Below, piece after piece: positions 24,483-33,632 of a stretch of 64,000 nt of DNA. The stretch's first letter is position 1, and each line of letters opens with the position of its first letter. The position numbers were made by a program, and so were the translations under genes. The stretch covers positions 1 to 64,000 of the forward strand of contig JAJFFY010000057.1 of the NCBI GenBank assembly GCA_021776415.1. Direction: 5' to 3'. This DNA comes from Hyphococcus sp. GTDB taxonomy: Bacteria > Pseudomonadota > Alphaproteobacteria > Caulobacterales > Parvularculaceae. The notes under the pieces are model-generated. The model did no database searches. It saw nothing but the letters and a program-made list of their open reading frames with translations, and was not told the DNA's origin.

Positions 24483-24491
24483 AGGCCGGCT

Positions 24492-25283
24492 TTAGACGTC
24501 AGACAGTAGCGCTTTGGCGCTGGTATGGACGTTTGAGTTGGTCGCCAGGATTGACCCTTCGGTCATGTACTTTGCACCGCCTTCAATTTCGCTGACGATG
24601 CCGCCGGCCTCGCGCACAATCAGTGCGCCGGCAGCGATATCCCAGATATTGAGATCACGCTCCCAGAATGCGTCGAACCGTCCGGCGGCGACAAAGGCAA
24701 GGTCAAGCGCGGCGGAGCCAAAACGGCGCACCCCCGCCGTTTGCTCCAGCACCCGTTCGGCCTCTTCCAACGCGCGTTTGCGTCCAGGACGCCCGGCAAA
24801 GGGGAGCCCGCAGGCGAACAGGCATTCATTAAGGTCGCTACGATCAGAGACCCGGATGCGGCGGTCATTAAGAAATGCGCCGGCGCCTTTTTCCGCCCAG
24901 AACAATTCATCCGTAACGGGATTATAAATCACGCCGGCAAAGGGTTGGCGGTCGCGTTCAAGCGCGATTGAAATCGCAAATTGCTGCAGGCCGTGAAGAA
25001 AATTGGTGGTGCCGTCGAGCGGGTCGACAATCCAGCGATTGGAATTATCAACCCCCTCAATCTCGCCGCGCTCTTCCATGACGAAGCCATATTTCGGTCG
25101 CGCCTCCGACAGCTCCTCATAGATAACCTGTTCGGCCCGGTGGTCGGCCAGGGAGACGAAGTCGGCAACGCCCTTTTTGGAGACCTGAAGCTCCTGCACT
25201 TCGCCGAAATCGCGCACCAGTCCGCGCGCCGCCTTTCTGGCGGCTTTGGTCATGATCGTGATCAGGGCTGAAGCGTGAGACAT
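24492..25283 (-). CDS. suhB: inositol-1-monophosphatase (SuhB type)
   Basis: A 263-residue Mg2+-dependent phosphatase with all metal motifs: VSLADHRAEQ, MEERGE, WIVDPLDGTTNFLHG, and IWDIAAGALIVREAGG. The NFLHG after DGTT and the KKGVADFVS segment fit SuhB, which hydrolyses inositol phosphates and in enterobacteria also joins rRNA antitermination complexes. The E in MEERGE matches this family's usual E-E pair. It is distinct from the HisN-type gene at 19351. It has its own promoter region, divergent from the flippase gene, with 180 bases between them including a GC-rich hairpin (GCGGGCGC/GCGCCCGC, 25341-25371). Confidence 0.87.
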   Translation of the reverse strand: MSHASALITIMTKAARKAARGLVRDFGEVQELQVSKKGVADFVSLADHRAEQVIYEELSEARPKYGFVMEERGEIEGVDNSNRWIVDPLDGTTNFLHGLQQFAISIALERDRQPFAGVIYNPVTDELFWAEKGAGAFLNDRRIRVSDRSDLNECLFACGLPFAGRPGRKRALEEAERVLEQTAGVRRFGSAALDLAFVAAGRFDAFWERDLNIWDIAAGALIVREAGGIVSEIEGGAKYMTEGSILATNSNVHTSAKALLSDV

Positions 25284-25465
25284 CGCATGCGTCTTTCAAA
25301 TTTAGCTAGGCACTAGGGCCGGATCGGCGGCGCACCATACGCGGGCGCGGGCGGCGCGCAAGGGCGCCCGCCAGATTTTCATACGCCAGGTTCTGGCCAA
25401 TCCCGGATTATCGCTTCCTATACCGAATTGCGTTAAGCGGGAGCCACGCAAAACTCGCCGGTTTG

Positions 25466-26971
25466 ATGTCTGATTTGCCGCCATTACCGCCCATTGCTGA
25501 GGAAACCGCCTTGACCGGCCGGGTGGCGCGCGGCGCCGCATGGATTTTTGGCGGCGGGGTGTTTGCCAGGCTTCTCGGCGCCATCAACACCATTATCGTC
25601 GCTCGTCTCCTGGTTCCCGACGATATCGGCCTGGTCGCGGTGGCGGTTGTTTCGATGCAGCTGTTACAGGGCATTTCCGATATTGGCGTCGCCCAGGCGG
25701 TGGTGCGGTTTCGCGACGCCGACCTCGACACCCTGTTCACGCTATCGGCGCTGCGGGGCCTGGCGATTGGCCTCGTCCTCGCCGCGGCGGCGCCGGTCAT
25801 GGCGGTGGTTTATAACGACCCGCGCATGTTCGGGGTGTTTCTTGGGGTTGCAGTGTTCCCGGTTGTCAGCGGTCTGATTAACCCACGATTTTATGAATTT
25901 GAGCGCGATCTCAACTTCTCGCGTGAATTTATCTCAATCGTCGCCAACAAACTTGCCGGCGTCATCGTATCGATAAGCATCGCCATCATTTTCCGCACCT
26001 ATTGGGCGATCATTCTTGGGTTGATCGCTGGCAGCATCGTTCAGTTGATATTGTCCTATGCGATGCGCCCATTTGCGCCGCGGATCGGTTTTCAATCCTT
26101 GAAAAAAATCTTTGGGTTTTCCGGCTGGCTCGCCGGGGTCAGCTTTCTGGCGGCGCTCAATAACAAGCTGGATGTGCCAATCCTGGCGCGGCTTGTCGGC
26201 GGCGGCGGGGCGGGGGTGTTTTTCATGGGCCTGCAGCTTTCGGAAATGGCGGCCGGGCAGGTCGCCCGGCCGTTAACGCGCGCGCTCTATCCGGGGCTGT
26301 CGACATTGCAAGACGAGCCTGAGCGGATGCGCCGGGCTTACCTGCGCGGTGTCGGCGCGCTCGGTGCGGTGGCGATGCCGGCGGCGTTCGGCATTGCTTT
26401 TGTCGCCGATGATCTGGTGTTTTTGCTGCTCGGCGAGAAGTGGCTGGGCGCGGCGATGGTGATCGGGATATTGGCGCCGGTGATCGGCTTGCAGTCATTG
26501 TTTTATGCAACCCAGTCCTACGCCATGGCGCTCGGTCTGACGCGGCTGATATTTTTCCGCGAGCTGATCTATCTGGCAGTCCGCTTGCCGGTCTTCATTT
26601 GGGCGACCATGGCCTATGGCTTGCCGGGCGCGGTGTGGGCGGGGGCGGGACTTGGCCTGTTTCATGTCGGGCTCAATCTTGCCCTATACGCGCGCGCGAG
26701 CGGGTGCGGTTTCTGGCAACCACTGGCAAGCGCGCATCGCTCGCTCGGTGCTGTGGCGGTCATGGCGCTCTATTTTCTGAGCCTTCGTGCATCCGTCATC
26801 GACCTTGCGGATCTGGCGCCGGCGCTTCGCCTCGCCGCTGATATCGTTGTCGGGGCGGGCGTCTATATTGCCGCCCATGCAGCGATGTGGCTGACGCAAG
26901 GCCGTCCCGACGGCGTCGAGCGCGATATTGTGGACGAGATCGCCAAACTCACCCGTCGTTTTCAAAATTAA
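25466..26971 (+). CDS. polysaccharide flippase (MATE/MOP superfamily, Wzx-like)
   Basis: A 501-residue inner-membrane protein with about twelve to fourteen hydrophobic helices. It has the oligosaccharide flippase pattern: VARGAAWIFGGGVFARLLGAI at the start, NTIIVARLLVPDDIG, LLQGISDIGVAQAVVRF, and the GWLAGVSFLAALNNKLDVPIL segment in the second half. Members move lipid-linked oligosaccharide units to the periplasmic side for capsule, exopolysaccharide or LPS. No polymerase or glycosyltransferase genes adjoin it, so the polymer is unknown; it may belong to a dispersed set with the GT4 gene at 17416. The ATG at 25466 follows an in-frame TTG directly. Confidence 0.86.
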   Translation: MSDLPPLPPIAEETALTGRVARGAAWIFGGGVFARLLGAINTIIVARLLVPDDIGLVAVAVVSMQLLQGISDIGVAQAVVRFRDADLDTLFTLSALRGLAIGLVLAAAAPVMAVVYNDPRMFGVFLGVAVFPVVSGLINPRFYEFERDLNFSREFISIVANKLAGVIVSISIAIIFRTYWAIILGLIAGSIVQLILSYAMRPFAPRIGFQSLKKIFGFSGWLAGVSFLAALNNKLDVPILARLVGGGGAGVFFMGLQLSEMAAGQVARPLTRALYPGLSTLQDEPERMRRAYLRGVGALGAVAMPAAFGIAFVADDLVFLLLGEKWLGAAMVIGILAPVIGLQSLFYATQSYAMALGLTRLIFFRELIYLAVRLPVFIWATMAYGLPGAVWAGAGLGLFHVGLNLALYARASGCGFWQPLASAHRSLGAVAVMALYFLSLRASVIDLADLAPALRLAADIVVGAGVYIAAHAAMWLTQGRPDGVERDIVDEIAKLTRRFQN

Positions 26972-27063
26972 ACTCCGGGACTGCGAGTGGTGGTTTGCCT
27001 TGGGCGCACGCTCGGCTATGAAGAATGGAAAGACCGCAACCGCAAAAAAAACAGGGAGTGATT

Positions 27064-28770
27064 ATGGGCGAATCGGCCCCGCTTGATCAGCAGAAACTTA
27101 TCGCCACGGCGATGACGATCTTGGCCGAAAACCCGCTATTCAAGGTTGGGGAGGCGGAAATTCGCGGCAATGTTTATCGCGTGTTCGAAAACGCACCTCA
27201 GAACATGCCGGCTCTGTTCGCTTATGGCGCGACCCATGGCGACAAGGAGTTTTTAATTTTCGATGACGAGCGGCTGAGTTTTGCACAAACCTGGAGCCTG
27301 GCCTGCCGTTTTGCCCACGCCCTGCAAGATCAGCTCGGCGTCAAGCCGGGCGATCATGTGGCGATCGCGATGCGCAACTTTCCCGAATGGTGCATCGCTT
27401 ATATGGCGATCATTTCGACTGGCGCCGTGGTTGTGCCGCTGAATGCCTGGTGGAAAGCCGATGAGCTAAAATACGGCCTTGAAGACAGCGGCGCTAAAAT
27501 CGTCATCGTTGACAAAAGGCGCCTCGAATATTTGCAAACATTTAAAGATGAGCTTGGCCTGACGCTCATTCTCGCCAGAGAAGATGGCGACGGCGCTGAC
27601 TATCGTTATGAAGAACTGCTGGAAGGCTCGCAAAACACGGCGCCGCTTGGCATTGATATCCTTCCCGATGATGATTTCTGTATCGTCTATACGTCCGGCT
27701 CCACCGGAAAGCCCAAAGGCGTCGTCCTCACTCATCGCGGTTGCATTTCAACACTGTTATCCTGGTCGTTTATTGCCACAGTGTTGAAGGAGGCGCGCGG
27801 CGGCGTCAGCCTGTTTGGCGATGATCCCGGCATATTGCTGGCGGTGCCGCTTTTCCACGTCACCGGTACACATTCGATTTTCCTGTTGTCCTATCTTGTC
27901 GGCCGTCGGGTGGCGATGATTTATCGCTGGGACGCAAAAGATGCGGTGAGGATTATCGACGAGGAGCGCCTCACCAATTTTGTCGGCGTGCCGAGCCAGT
28001 CCTTTGAGTTGATGGAAGCGGCAGGCGAGGGCGGCCTGGCGAGCCTTATCGATATTGGCTCAGGCGGGGCAAAACGCCCAGCGGAGCATGTTAAAAAACT
28101 GGCGAAGACATTTAAGCAGGCAAGGCCTTCATCCGGTTACGGACTGTCAGAAACCAATGCGCTGGGATGCGTGATTTCCCTCGATGATTACCAAAAGCGC
28201 CCCGATTCGACCGGTCGTCCCGTGCCGCCATTGACCGATATTAAAATCGTCAAGGATGACCAGGAGGTTGCGCGCGGCGAGACCGGCGAGATCTGGATCC
28301 GGTCGCCGGCAAATTTCCGCTGTTATCTCAACCTGCCGGAAGATACTGATAAGGCGCTGACCTCTGATGGCTGGTTCAAAACCGGCGATCTTGCCCGGAT
28401 GGATGAAGAAAATTTTGTCTACATCGTTGACCGGATCAAGGAATTAATCATACGCGGCGGCGAGAACATTTCCTCGCTTGAGGTTGAAAATCGCGTCTAC
28501 CAGCATGAGGGCGTTGCTGAGGCAGTGGTGTTTTCCGTGCCTGACGATGTTCTGGGCGAACGCGTCGGTCTGGTTGTCTATCCGATGGACGACATTGCGC
28601 TTGACGCCGCTGAGCTGCGTGCATTTATTGTTGAGGGTCTGGCGGCCTATAAGGCGCCGGAGCGCATCTGGATTTCGCCGTCGCCTTTGCCGCGCCTTGG
28701 GACGGCGAAGTTTGATAAATTAACCGTGAAAAAAATTGCGCTAAGCCACCCGCCGACGTTTTCTGTTTGA
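27064..28770 (+). CDS. acyl-CoA ligase (AMP-forming, class I adenylate-forming enzyme)
   Basis: A 568-residue ligase that activates a carboxylic acid as its AMP ester and transfers it to CoA. The AMP-binding motif is YTSGSTGKPKGVVLTHRG, followed by PLFHVTG, GYGLSETNALG and the hinge region WFKTGDLARMDEENFVYIVD, with the C-terminal Lys motif in the PLPRLGTAKFDK segment. The overall layout fits long- or medium-chain acyl-CoA synthetases (FadD-like), and it starts the beta-oxidation operon, so it probably supplies its substrate. AGGGAG lies 7 bases before the ATG at 27064; the frame extends to 27025 without a ribosome-binding site. The specific acid (fatty, branched or sterol-derived) is not decided. 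Confidence 0.9.
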   Translation: MGESAPLDQQKLIATAMTILAENPLFKVGEAEIRGNVYRVFENAPQNMPALFAYGATHGDKEFLIFDDERLSFAQTWSLACRFAHALQDQLGVKPGDHVAIAMRNFPEWCIAYMAIISTGAVVVPLNAWWKADELKYGLEDSGAKIVIVDKRRLEYLQTFKDELGLTLILAREDGDGADYRYEELLEGSQNTAPLGIDILPDDDFCIVYTSGSTGKPKGVVLTHRGCISTLLSWSFIATVLKEARGGVSLFGDDPGILLAVPLFHVTGTHSIFLLSYLVGRRVAMIYRWDAKDAVRIIDEERLTNFVGVPSQSFELMEAAGEGGLASLIDIGSGGAKRPAEHVKKLAKTFKQARPSSGYGLSETNALGCVISLDDYQKRPDSTGRPVPPLTDIKIVKDDQEVARGETGEIWIRSPANFRCYLNLPEDTDKALTSDGWFKTGDLARMDEENFVYIVDRIKELIIRGGENISSLEVENRVYQHEGVAEAVVFSVPDDVLGERVGLVVYPMDDIALDAAELRAFIVEGLAAYKAPERIWISPSPLPRLGTAKFDKLTVKKIALSHPPTFSV

Positions 28771-28869
28771 GGGTGACAAATAACAGCGTTAACGGCTGCG
28801 CGACTGCATGAAGGGCTTGCGCCTAAATCAAAAGGCGTGGGACAACGGCCCCCAGTTTCAGGTGATGGA

Positions 28870-29178
28870 ATGCTGCAACTCAAGCCCAATTGTGAATTTT
28901 GCGATGCCGATCTGGCGCCCGGGTCCGAGCATGCGCGTATCTGCAGCTATGAGTGCACGTTCTGTGCGGACTGTGTGGACAACGTGTTGGGCAATGTCTG
29001 CCCTAATTGTGGCGGCGGTTTTGTCGCGCGGCCAATCAGGCCATCGACAGCACGGCGTGAAGGCGTCAGTCTCGCGCATCAACCGCCATCGGGTGAGCGC
29101 GTTCACACCAAATACAGCCGTGAAGAGATCACCGCATTCGCCGCCGCGGCGCGCGATGTCGCGCCGCAAAACAGATAG
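28870..29178 (+). CDS. DUF1272 zinc-ribbon-like protein
   Basis: A 102-residue protein with the DUF1272 Cys pattern: NCEFCDADL, CSYECTFCADCVDNVL, NVCPNCGGGF. Eight Cys (paired C-x2-C and C-x3-C-x2-C-x2-C forms) suggest two zinc sites. The second half (about 55-102) is Arg/Ser/Ala-rich and probably disordered. Function is unknown; small proteins of this family often sit in operons of fatty-acid or carboxylic-acid metabolism. AGGTG stands before the ATG at 28870. A GTG at 28837 would add eleven residues. It lies between the ligase and the first acyl-CoA dehydrogenase gene. Confidence 0.82.
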   Translation: MLQLKPNCEFCDADLAPGSEHARICSYECTFCADCVDNVLGNVCPNCGGGFVARPIRPSTARREGVSLAHQPPSGERVHTKYSREEITAFAAAARDVAPQNR

Positions 29179-29215
29179 CCGCTTTTGTCATGAAATTTGA
29201 AAATGGAACAAAACC

Positions 29216-30418
29216 ATGAGCGATCTTGAAACCTTCCGCAAAGATGCGCGGGCCTGGCTTGAAGAAAATTGCCCAGCTGAAATGCGCGACGGCGCCGGTG
29301 GCGAGGAAAATATCTGCTGGGGCGGACGTAACTGGGAATTTCAATCCGAGGCGCAAAAGACCTGGCTGAACCGTATGGCCGAAAAAGGTTGGACCGTGCC
29401 GGCATGGCCAAAAGAATATGGCGGCGGCAGCCTTTCCAAAGAAGAAGTCAAAGTTCTGAAAAGCGAAATGCGCGACATGAAGGCGCGCTCACCGCTGGAA
29501 AGTTTCGGCATCTGGATGCTTGCGCCGGCGCTATTGAAATATGGCACGCATGAACAAAAGCTTCATTTCATGCCGCCAATCGCGCGCGGAGAAATCCGCT
29601 GGTGTCAGGGCTATTCCGAGCCCAATGCCGGCTCTGATCTGGCGTCGCTGCAATGCAAATGCGAAGATAAGGATGATCATTGGCTGGTCAACGGCCAGAA
29701 AGTATGGACCTCTTATGCCGATGAGTCCGACTGGATTTTCTGCCTTGTACGGACCGACCCAAAAGCGACAAAACATAATGGAATCAGCTTTCTACTGATC
29801 GATATGGCGGCGCAGGGCGTTTCAACAAAACCGATCAAGCTGATCTCCGGCAAGTCGCCATTTTGCGAGACGTTTTTTGACGATGTTAAAGTTCCTAAGG
29901 AACATGCAAGCGGCATCGCGGCGATCGTCGGCGATCTCAATCGCGGCTGGGATGTTGCGAAATATCTCCTCACCCATGAGCGCGAAATGATCTCGGCTGG
30001 CGGCGGCGGGCTTTTTGGCGGGCGCGGGATGGGCGAGATTGCCGCGAGCGAGATCGGCCTTGAAGGCGGCAGACTTGCTGACCCAATGTTGCGCGGAAAA
30101 ATCGCCCAGGCCGAAATTGACGGCTGGGCGTTTCTGTTGACACTGGAGCGGATGAAAGATGAGGCCAAAGCCGGGCAGGGCGTTGGCGCCAATTCGTCGA
30201 TGCTGAAATATTATGGCACCGAGTTCAACAAGCGCCGGTTTGAATTGCTGATGGATTCAGGCGGGTCGGAAGCACTTGAATGGGAAGGCGAGCGCACCAA
30301 GGACGGCAAGCTCGCACGCTCATGGCTAAGAACCAAAGCGAACTCAATCGAGGGCGGTACGTCAGAAGTACAACTCAATATTATTGCAAAACGCATTCTC
30401 CAATTGCCGGGAGCGTAA
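29216..30418 (+). CDS. acyl-CoA dehydrogenase, first of two
   Basis: A 400-residue FAD enzyme of the acyl-CoA dehydrogenase family. The FAD motif YSEPNAGSDLASLQCKCEDKDD (the SEPNAGSDLA part) and WTSYADESDWIFCL precede a C-terminal helical domain ending GTSEVQLNIIAKRILQLP. It performs alpha,beta-dehydrogenation of an acyl-CoA. It differs strongly from the second dehydrogenase directly downstream. Two adjacent, dissimilar members are typical of the heteromeric FadE pairs of steroid and isoprenoid side-chain breakdown, in which each subunit supplies part of the active site. That comparison is family knowledge applied to this operon, not proven here. The next gene starts 9 bases later. Confidence 0.88.
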   Translation: MSDLETFRKDARAWLEENCPAEMRDGAGGEENICWGGRNWEFQSEAQKTWLNRMAEKGWTVPAWPKEYGGGSLSKEEVKVLKSEMRDMKARSPLESFGIWMLAPALLKYGTHEQKLHFMPPIARGEIRWCQGYSEPNAGSDLASLQCKCEDKDDHWLVNGQKVWTSYADESDWIFCLVRTDPKATKHNGISFLLIDMAAQGVSTKPIKLISGKSPFCETFFDDVKVPKEHASGIAAIVGDLNRGWDVAKYLLTHEREMISAGGGGLFGGRGMGEIAASEIGLEGGRLADPMLRGKIAQAEIDGWAFLLTLERMKDEAKAGQGVGANSSMLKYYGTEFNKRRFELLMDSGGSEALEWEGERTKDGKLARSWLRTKANSIEGGTSEVQLNIIAKRILQLPGA

Positions 30419-30427
30419 GGAAAAAAC

Positions 30428-31567
30428 ATGGCTCTCGTTTTAACTGAAGAACAACAAATGCTGCGCGATTCAGCGCGCGGCTTTCTCGATGAGAAGGCGC
30501 CGGTCAGTGCTTTGCGTAAGCTCCGCGATACAAATGACGAAACTGGTTTCAGCCGCGATCTCTGGAAGGAGATGGCGGAGATGGGCTGGGCTGGGATTTT
30601 GGTCGGCGAAGAATTTGGCGGCGCTGATTTCGGCTTTGTTGGCGCTGGCGTCCTCGCAGAGGAGATGGGCCGCACACTGACGGCGTCGCCCTTCCTGTCG
30701 ACATCAATCCTCGCCGCGACCGCCCTGCAAAAGCTTGGTGGTGATGCGCAGCGCCAGGAGCACCTGCCGAAGATTTCCGCCGGCGAGGCAGTGTTCGCAC
30801 TCGCGGTCGACGAGACCCGTAAACACGGACCGCAAAAGACCGCCATGAAAGCGGAAAAGTACGGCAACGGATTTAAGCTGTCCGGCGACAAGACATTTGT
30901 CGCCGACGGCCAGGTCGCCGATAAGATCATCGTCGCTGCGCGCACCGCCGGCGCCCCAGGTGATGCAGAGGGGCTGACGCTGTTCCTGATTGATGCAGCC
31001 GCCAAGGGCGTCGCGCGCGAGCGCACTGTCATGGTCGACAGCCGCGGCGCCGCGCGCCTTAAATTCGAAGGCGTTGAGGCCACTGGCGATGATGTCCTTG
31101 GCGAGGTCGATGGCGGCCTCGCGGCGCTTGAAGGCGTTTTAAATGCAGGCCGCGCCGGGCTCGCTGCGGAAATGTCGGGCTCCGCGCAGACAGCGTTCAC
31201 CATGACCATGGATTACCTCAAAGAACGCAAACAGTTCGGGACAGAGATTGGCGCCTTTCAGGCATTGCAGCACCGCGCCGCGCACCTATATTCCGAAATT
31301 GAACTGATGAAGTCAGTAACGCTGAAAGCCTTGCAGGATTTGGATGAACATTACGGGATGGCTGGGATTATTTGCTCGCTCGCCAAAGCCAAAGCCGGCG
31401 AGGTTGCAAAGCTTGCCAGCCAGGAAGCGGTGCAGATGCATGGCGGCATCGGCATGACCGACGAGTTTGATATTGGATTTTACATGAAGCGCATTCGCGT
31501 CGCGCAGGAAATGTTTGGCGATGCGGCTTTTCACGCTGATCGCCTCGCGGCGATGCGCGGTTATTAA
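30428..31567 (+). CDS. acyl-CoA dehydrogenase, second of two
   Basis: A 379-residue acyl-CoA dehydrogenase family protein beginning VLTEEQQMLRDSARGFL, the usual helical start. The middle has the substrate and FAD-binding beta region (FALAVDETRKHGPQ). The flavin-binding C-terminal stretch is QEAVQMHGGIGMTDEFDIG, which carries the Q-M-H-G-G-x-G motif. A catalytic Glu is not evident at the usual MCAD position, so this protein may be the non-catalytic or alternative partner of the first dehydrogenase; this is inference. Spacing to both neighbours (9 and 39 bases) supports co-expression. AAGG lies 8 bases before the ATG. Confidence 0.88.
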   Translation: MALVLTEEQQMLRDSARGFLDEKAPVSALRKLRDTNDETGFSRDLWKEMAEMGWAGILVGEEFGGADFGFVGAGVLAEEMGRTLTASPFLSTSILAATALQKLGGDAQRQEHLPKISAGEAVFALAVDETRKHGPQKTAMKAEKYGNGFKLSGDKTFVADGQVADKIIVAARTAGAPGDAEGLTLFLIDAAAKGVARERTVMVDSRGAARLKFEGVEATGDDVLGEVDGGLAALEGVLNAGRAGLAAEMSGSAQTAFTMTMDYLKERKQFGTEIGAFQALQHRAAHLYSEIELMKSVTLKALQDLDEHYGMAGIICSLAKAKAGEVAKLASQEAVQMHGGIGMTDEFDIGFYMKRIRVAQEMFGDAAFHADRLAAMRGY

Positions 31568-31606
31568 TGCCCCCCGCGCGAAGGCGCGGATATTAAGGAG
31601 ACAAAA

Positions 31607-32062
31607 ATGCCGACAGCTAAGCCAGACGAGATCGCCGATTATGTCGGCAAGCAAACCGGAACATCCGACTGGTCGATGATCGATCAGGAGCGGATTAATC
31701 AGTTCGCCGACGTCACCGAAGATCACCAGTTCATCCATGTCAACGAGGAGGCCGCGAAGATGACGCCGTTTGGCGGCACCATTGCGCACGGGTTTTTAAG
31801 CCTGTCGATGCTCTCCAAGCTCGCCGCCGGCAATGTGCTGGTCATTGACGGGGTCAAAATGGGCGTCAATTACGGGTTTGAAAAAGTTCGCTTCGTCAAT
31901 CCGGTAAAATCCGGCCAGCGCATTCGCGGTCACTTTACGCTGATGTCCGCCGATCAGAAAATCCCCGGACAATGGGCGTTTAAATATGGCGTCAAGGTTG
32001 AAATTGAAGGCGAGGAAAAGCCCGCATTGGTGGCGGAGTGGCTGTCGATGCAGTTTGTCTGA
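31607..32062 (+). CDS. MaoC-like enoyl-CoA hydratase
   Basis: A 151-residue hot-dog-fold protein of the MaoC family. The hydratase motif is FADVTEDHQFIHVNEE, with the catalytic Asp/His pair, and GGTIAHGFLSLSML shows the overhanging segment. NYGFEKVRFVNPVKSGQRIRG follows. It would add water to the 2-enoyl-CoA made by the dehydrogenases. A strong ribosome-binding site (AAGGAGAC) is present. NodN-like regulators belong to the same family but the intact D-x-x-x-x-H motif supports an enzyme. It follows the second dehydrogenase by 39 bases. Confidence 0.9.
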   Translation: MPTAKPDEIADYVGKQTGTSDWSMIDQERINQFADVTEDHQFIHVNEEAAKMTPFGGTIAHGFLSLSMLSKLAAGNVLVIDGVKMGVNYGFEKVRFVNPVKSGQRIRGHFTLMSADQKIPGQWAFKYGVKVEIEGEEKPALVAEWLSMQFV

Positions 32063-32158
32063 TCGATCGGTTGTTCCGCGCGTCTCCGCGTGGGCGGGCC
32101 CCAGCGATAATATAAAACCATTCAGAGTTTCTGTATACTGAGAATTTAGGAGAGTATA

Positions 32159-33073
32159 GTGTCTGACATTCGTTATGACGGAAAAGTCGCCATCGTCACC
32201 GGCGCCGGCAACGGTCTTGGCAAGAGCCACGCTCTGGCGCTGGCTGCGCGTGGCGCGAAGGTCGTCGTCAATGATCTTGGCGGCGCGCGCGATGGTTCGG
32301 GCGGATCGCTCTCCGCGGCTGAAGAGGTTGCAAACCATATCAACGCAGCCGGCGGCGAGGCTATTGCTGACGGCGCTAATGTCACCAAGGACGATGAGGT
32401 TGCCGCGATGGTCAAAGCGGCGATGGACCAATGGGGCCGCGTCGATATTCTGGTCAACAATGCCGGCATTTTGCGCGATAAAACATTTCACAAGATGGAG
32501 ATGGCGGATTTCCGCACCGTCATCGACGTCCACCTCATCGGCACGGCTTTGTGCACGCATACGGTCTGGCCGATCATGCGTGAACAGGCCTACGGGCGCG
32601 TCATCTGCACGTCTAGCCCGTCGGGTCTGCACGGAATATTCGGCCAAGCCAATTACGGCGCCGCCAAAGCCGGCATGATCGGCTTAATGAATGCGCTGCA
32701 TCTGGAAGGCGCCAAATACAACATCAGGACCAACCTCCTGTCGCCCTCGGCGAAGACCCGGATGACCGAAGATATTGGCATTCCCGAAGCCATCCTCGAT
32801 CAAATGACGCCGGAGGCGATTACCGCGGCGATGTTGTATCTGGTCAGCGACGATGCGCCGTCACAAGCGATCATCTCTTGCGCAGCCGGTGGTTATGCGC
32901 GCGCCTATATTGTCGAGACCGAAGGCGTCTATCTGCCGCCGGAAAAACAAACGCCTGAAAACATCGCCGGGCATTGGGAGGAGATATCGTCGAAAGACAA
33001 TCTCAAATTTTACGACAACAGCGCCGGCCCGAACATGAATTTCCTGGCCAAGGCGCAGGCATATGCTGAGTAA
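32159..33073 (+). CDS. SDR family 3-hydroxyacyl-CoA dehydrogenase (HSD17B4/MFE-2-like)
   Basis: A 304-residue Rossmann-fold dehydrogenase. The cofactor motif is VTGAGNGLGKSHALALAARG, followed by VVNDLGGARDGSG, an insertion typical of peroxisomal multifunctional enzyme type 2 (HSD17B4). LVNNAGILRDKTF, SSPSGLHGIFGQANYGAAKAG (Ser/Tyr/Lys triad) and NLLSPSAKTRMTED complete it. It should oxidise the 3-hydroxyacyl-CoA from the MaoC hydratase. Its start is GTG with AGGAG 8 bases before. The final residues (FLAKAQAYAE) overlap the start of the frame of the lipoprotein gene. In MFE-2 this domain is fused to a hydratase, here they are separate. Confidence 0.9.
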   Translation: MSDIRYDGKVAIVTGAGNGLGKSHALALAARGAKVVVNDLGGARDGSGGSLSAAEEVANHINAAGGEAIADGANVTKDDEVAAMVKAAMDQWGRVDILVNNAGILRDKTFHKMEMADFRTVIDVHLIGTALCTHTVWPIMREQAYGRVICTSSPSGLHGIFGQANYGAAKAGMIGLMNALHLEGAKYNIRTNLLSPSAKTRMTEDIGIPEAILDQMTPEAITAAMLYLVSDDAPSQAIISCAAGGYARAYIVETEGVYLPPEKQTPENIAGHWEEISSKDNLKFYDNSAGPNMNFLAKAQAYAE

Positions 33074-33095
33074 ACGTATTCAAGGTGGGACAATT

Positions 33096-33632
33096 ATGCG
33101 GTTGATGATTTTATCAGTGTTTGTCCTTTTGGGGGCTTGTGCTCAATCTACAGAAAAACGTGCTGAATTTCCCGTGGCGCCGGACAGTGCAGACATTTTG
33201 CAAACGGTAGACGCTTTTTTTCTCGCACTAGGGGCGGCCGATGCTGCTGCCATGGAAATGCTACACTCATCAGTTGCGTTGAATGTGCGCAATGCGCCGG
33301 ATGATGAAGCGAAAATACGCTATCATTCTCTACAGGAACTGACGGACCAAATGCGCAACGATGATTTTCCAGTTGTTCGCGAGCGTTATTGGGATCCGAT
33401 CGTCCTTCAGCGTGCCGGACTAGCCGTTGCGTGGATGCCATATTCAATTGATGTAAACGACGCACGGCTTCACTGCGGTGTCGATGTGTTCAACCTATCC
33501 AAGCATGATGATGGTTGGAAAATTGATGCCCTGAGTTTCACCATTGAGCCTGCCGCTTGCGATGAATTAGAATCTGAGAAGACTACACAAACACATCCAA
33601 ATTATTCAGCGCTCGACGCTATGGAGGACTAA
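33096..33632 (+). CDS. NTF2-like lipoprotein of unknown function inside the beta-oxidation operon
   Basis: A 178-residue protein with a lipoprotein signal (MRLMILSVFVLLGAC, lipobox LGAC, acyl Cys 15). The mature part starts a helical segment (DILQTVDAFFLALGAADAAAMEML) followed by an alternating strand region (YWDPIVLQRAGLAVAWMPYSI and VFNLSKHDDGWKIDALSFTI) that fits the NTF2/SnoaL-like cone fold. By eye it is richer in AT and has different codon use from its neighbours. It lies 23 bases after the SDR gene, and its stop abuts the thiolase ATG without a spacer, so it belongs to the operon. Such folds bind or isomerise small ligands; here envelope location next to a cytoplasmic pathway is unexplained. 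Confidence 0.7.
   Translation: MRLMILSVFVLLGACAQSTEKRAEFPVAPDSADILQTVDAFFLALGAADAAAMEMLHSSVALNVRNAPDDEAKIRYHSLQELTDQMRNDDFPVVRERYWDPIVLQRAGLAVAWMPYSIDVNDARLHCGVDVFNLSKHDDGWKIDALSFTIEPAACDELESEKTTQTHPNYSALDAMED

Noticed and set aside
25341-25371. GC-rich hairpin between suhB and the flippase gene as a terminator
   Set aside because: It lies between divergent genes, so no transcript is expected to end there, and the T run is short.
32200-32647. Antisense frame opposite the MFE-2-like SDR gene
   Set aside because: The SDR product carries all active-site motifs; the antisense frame has none.
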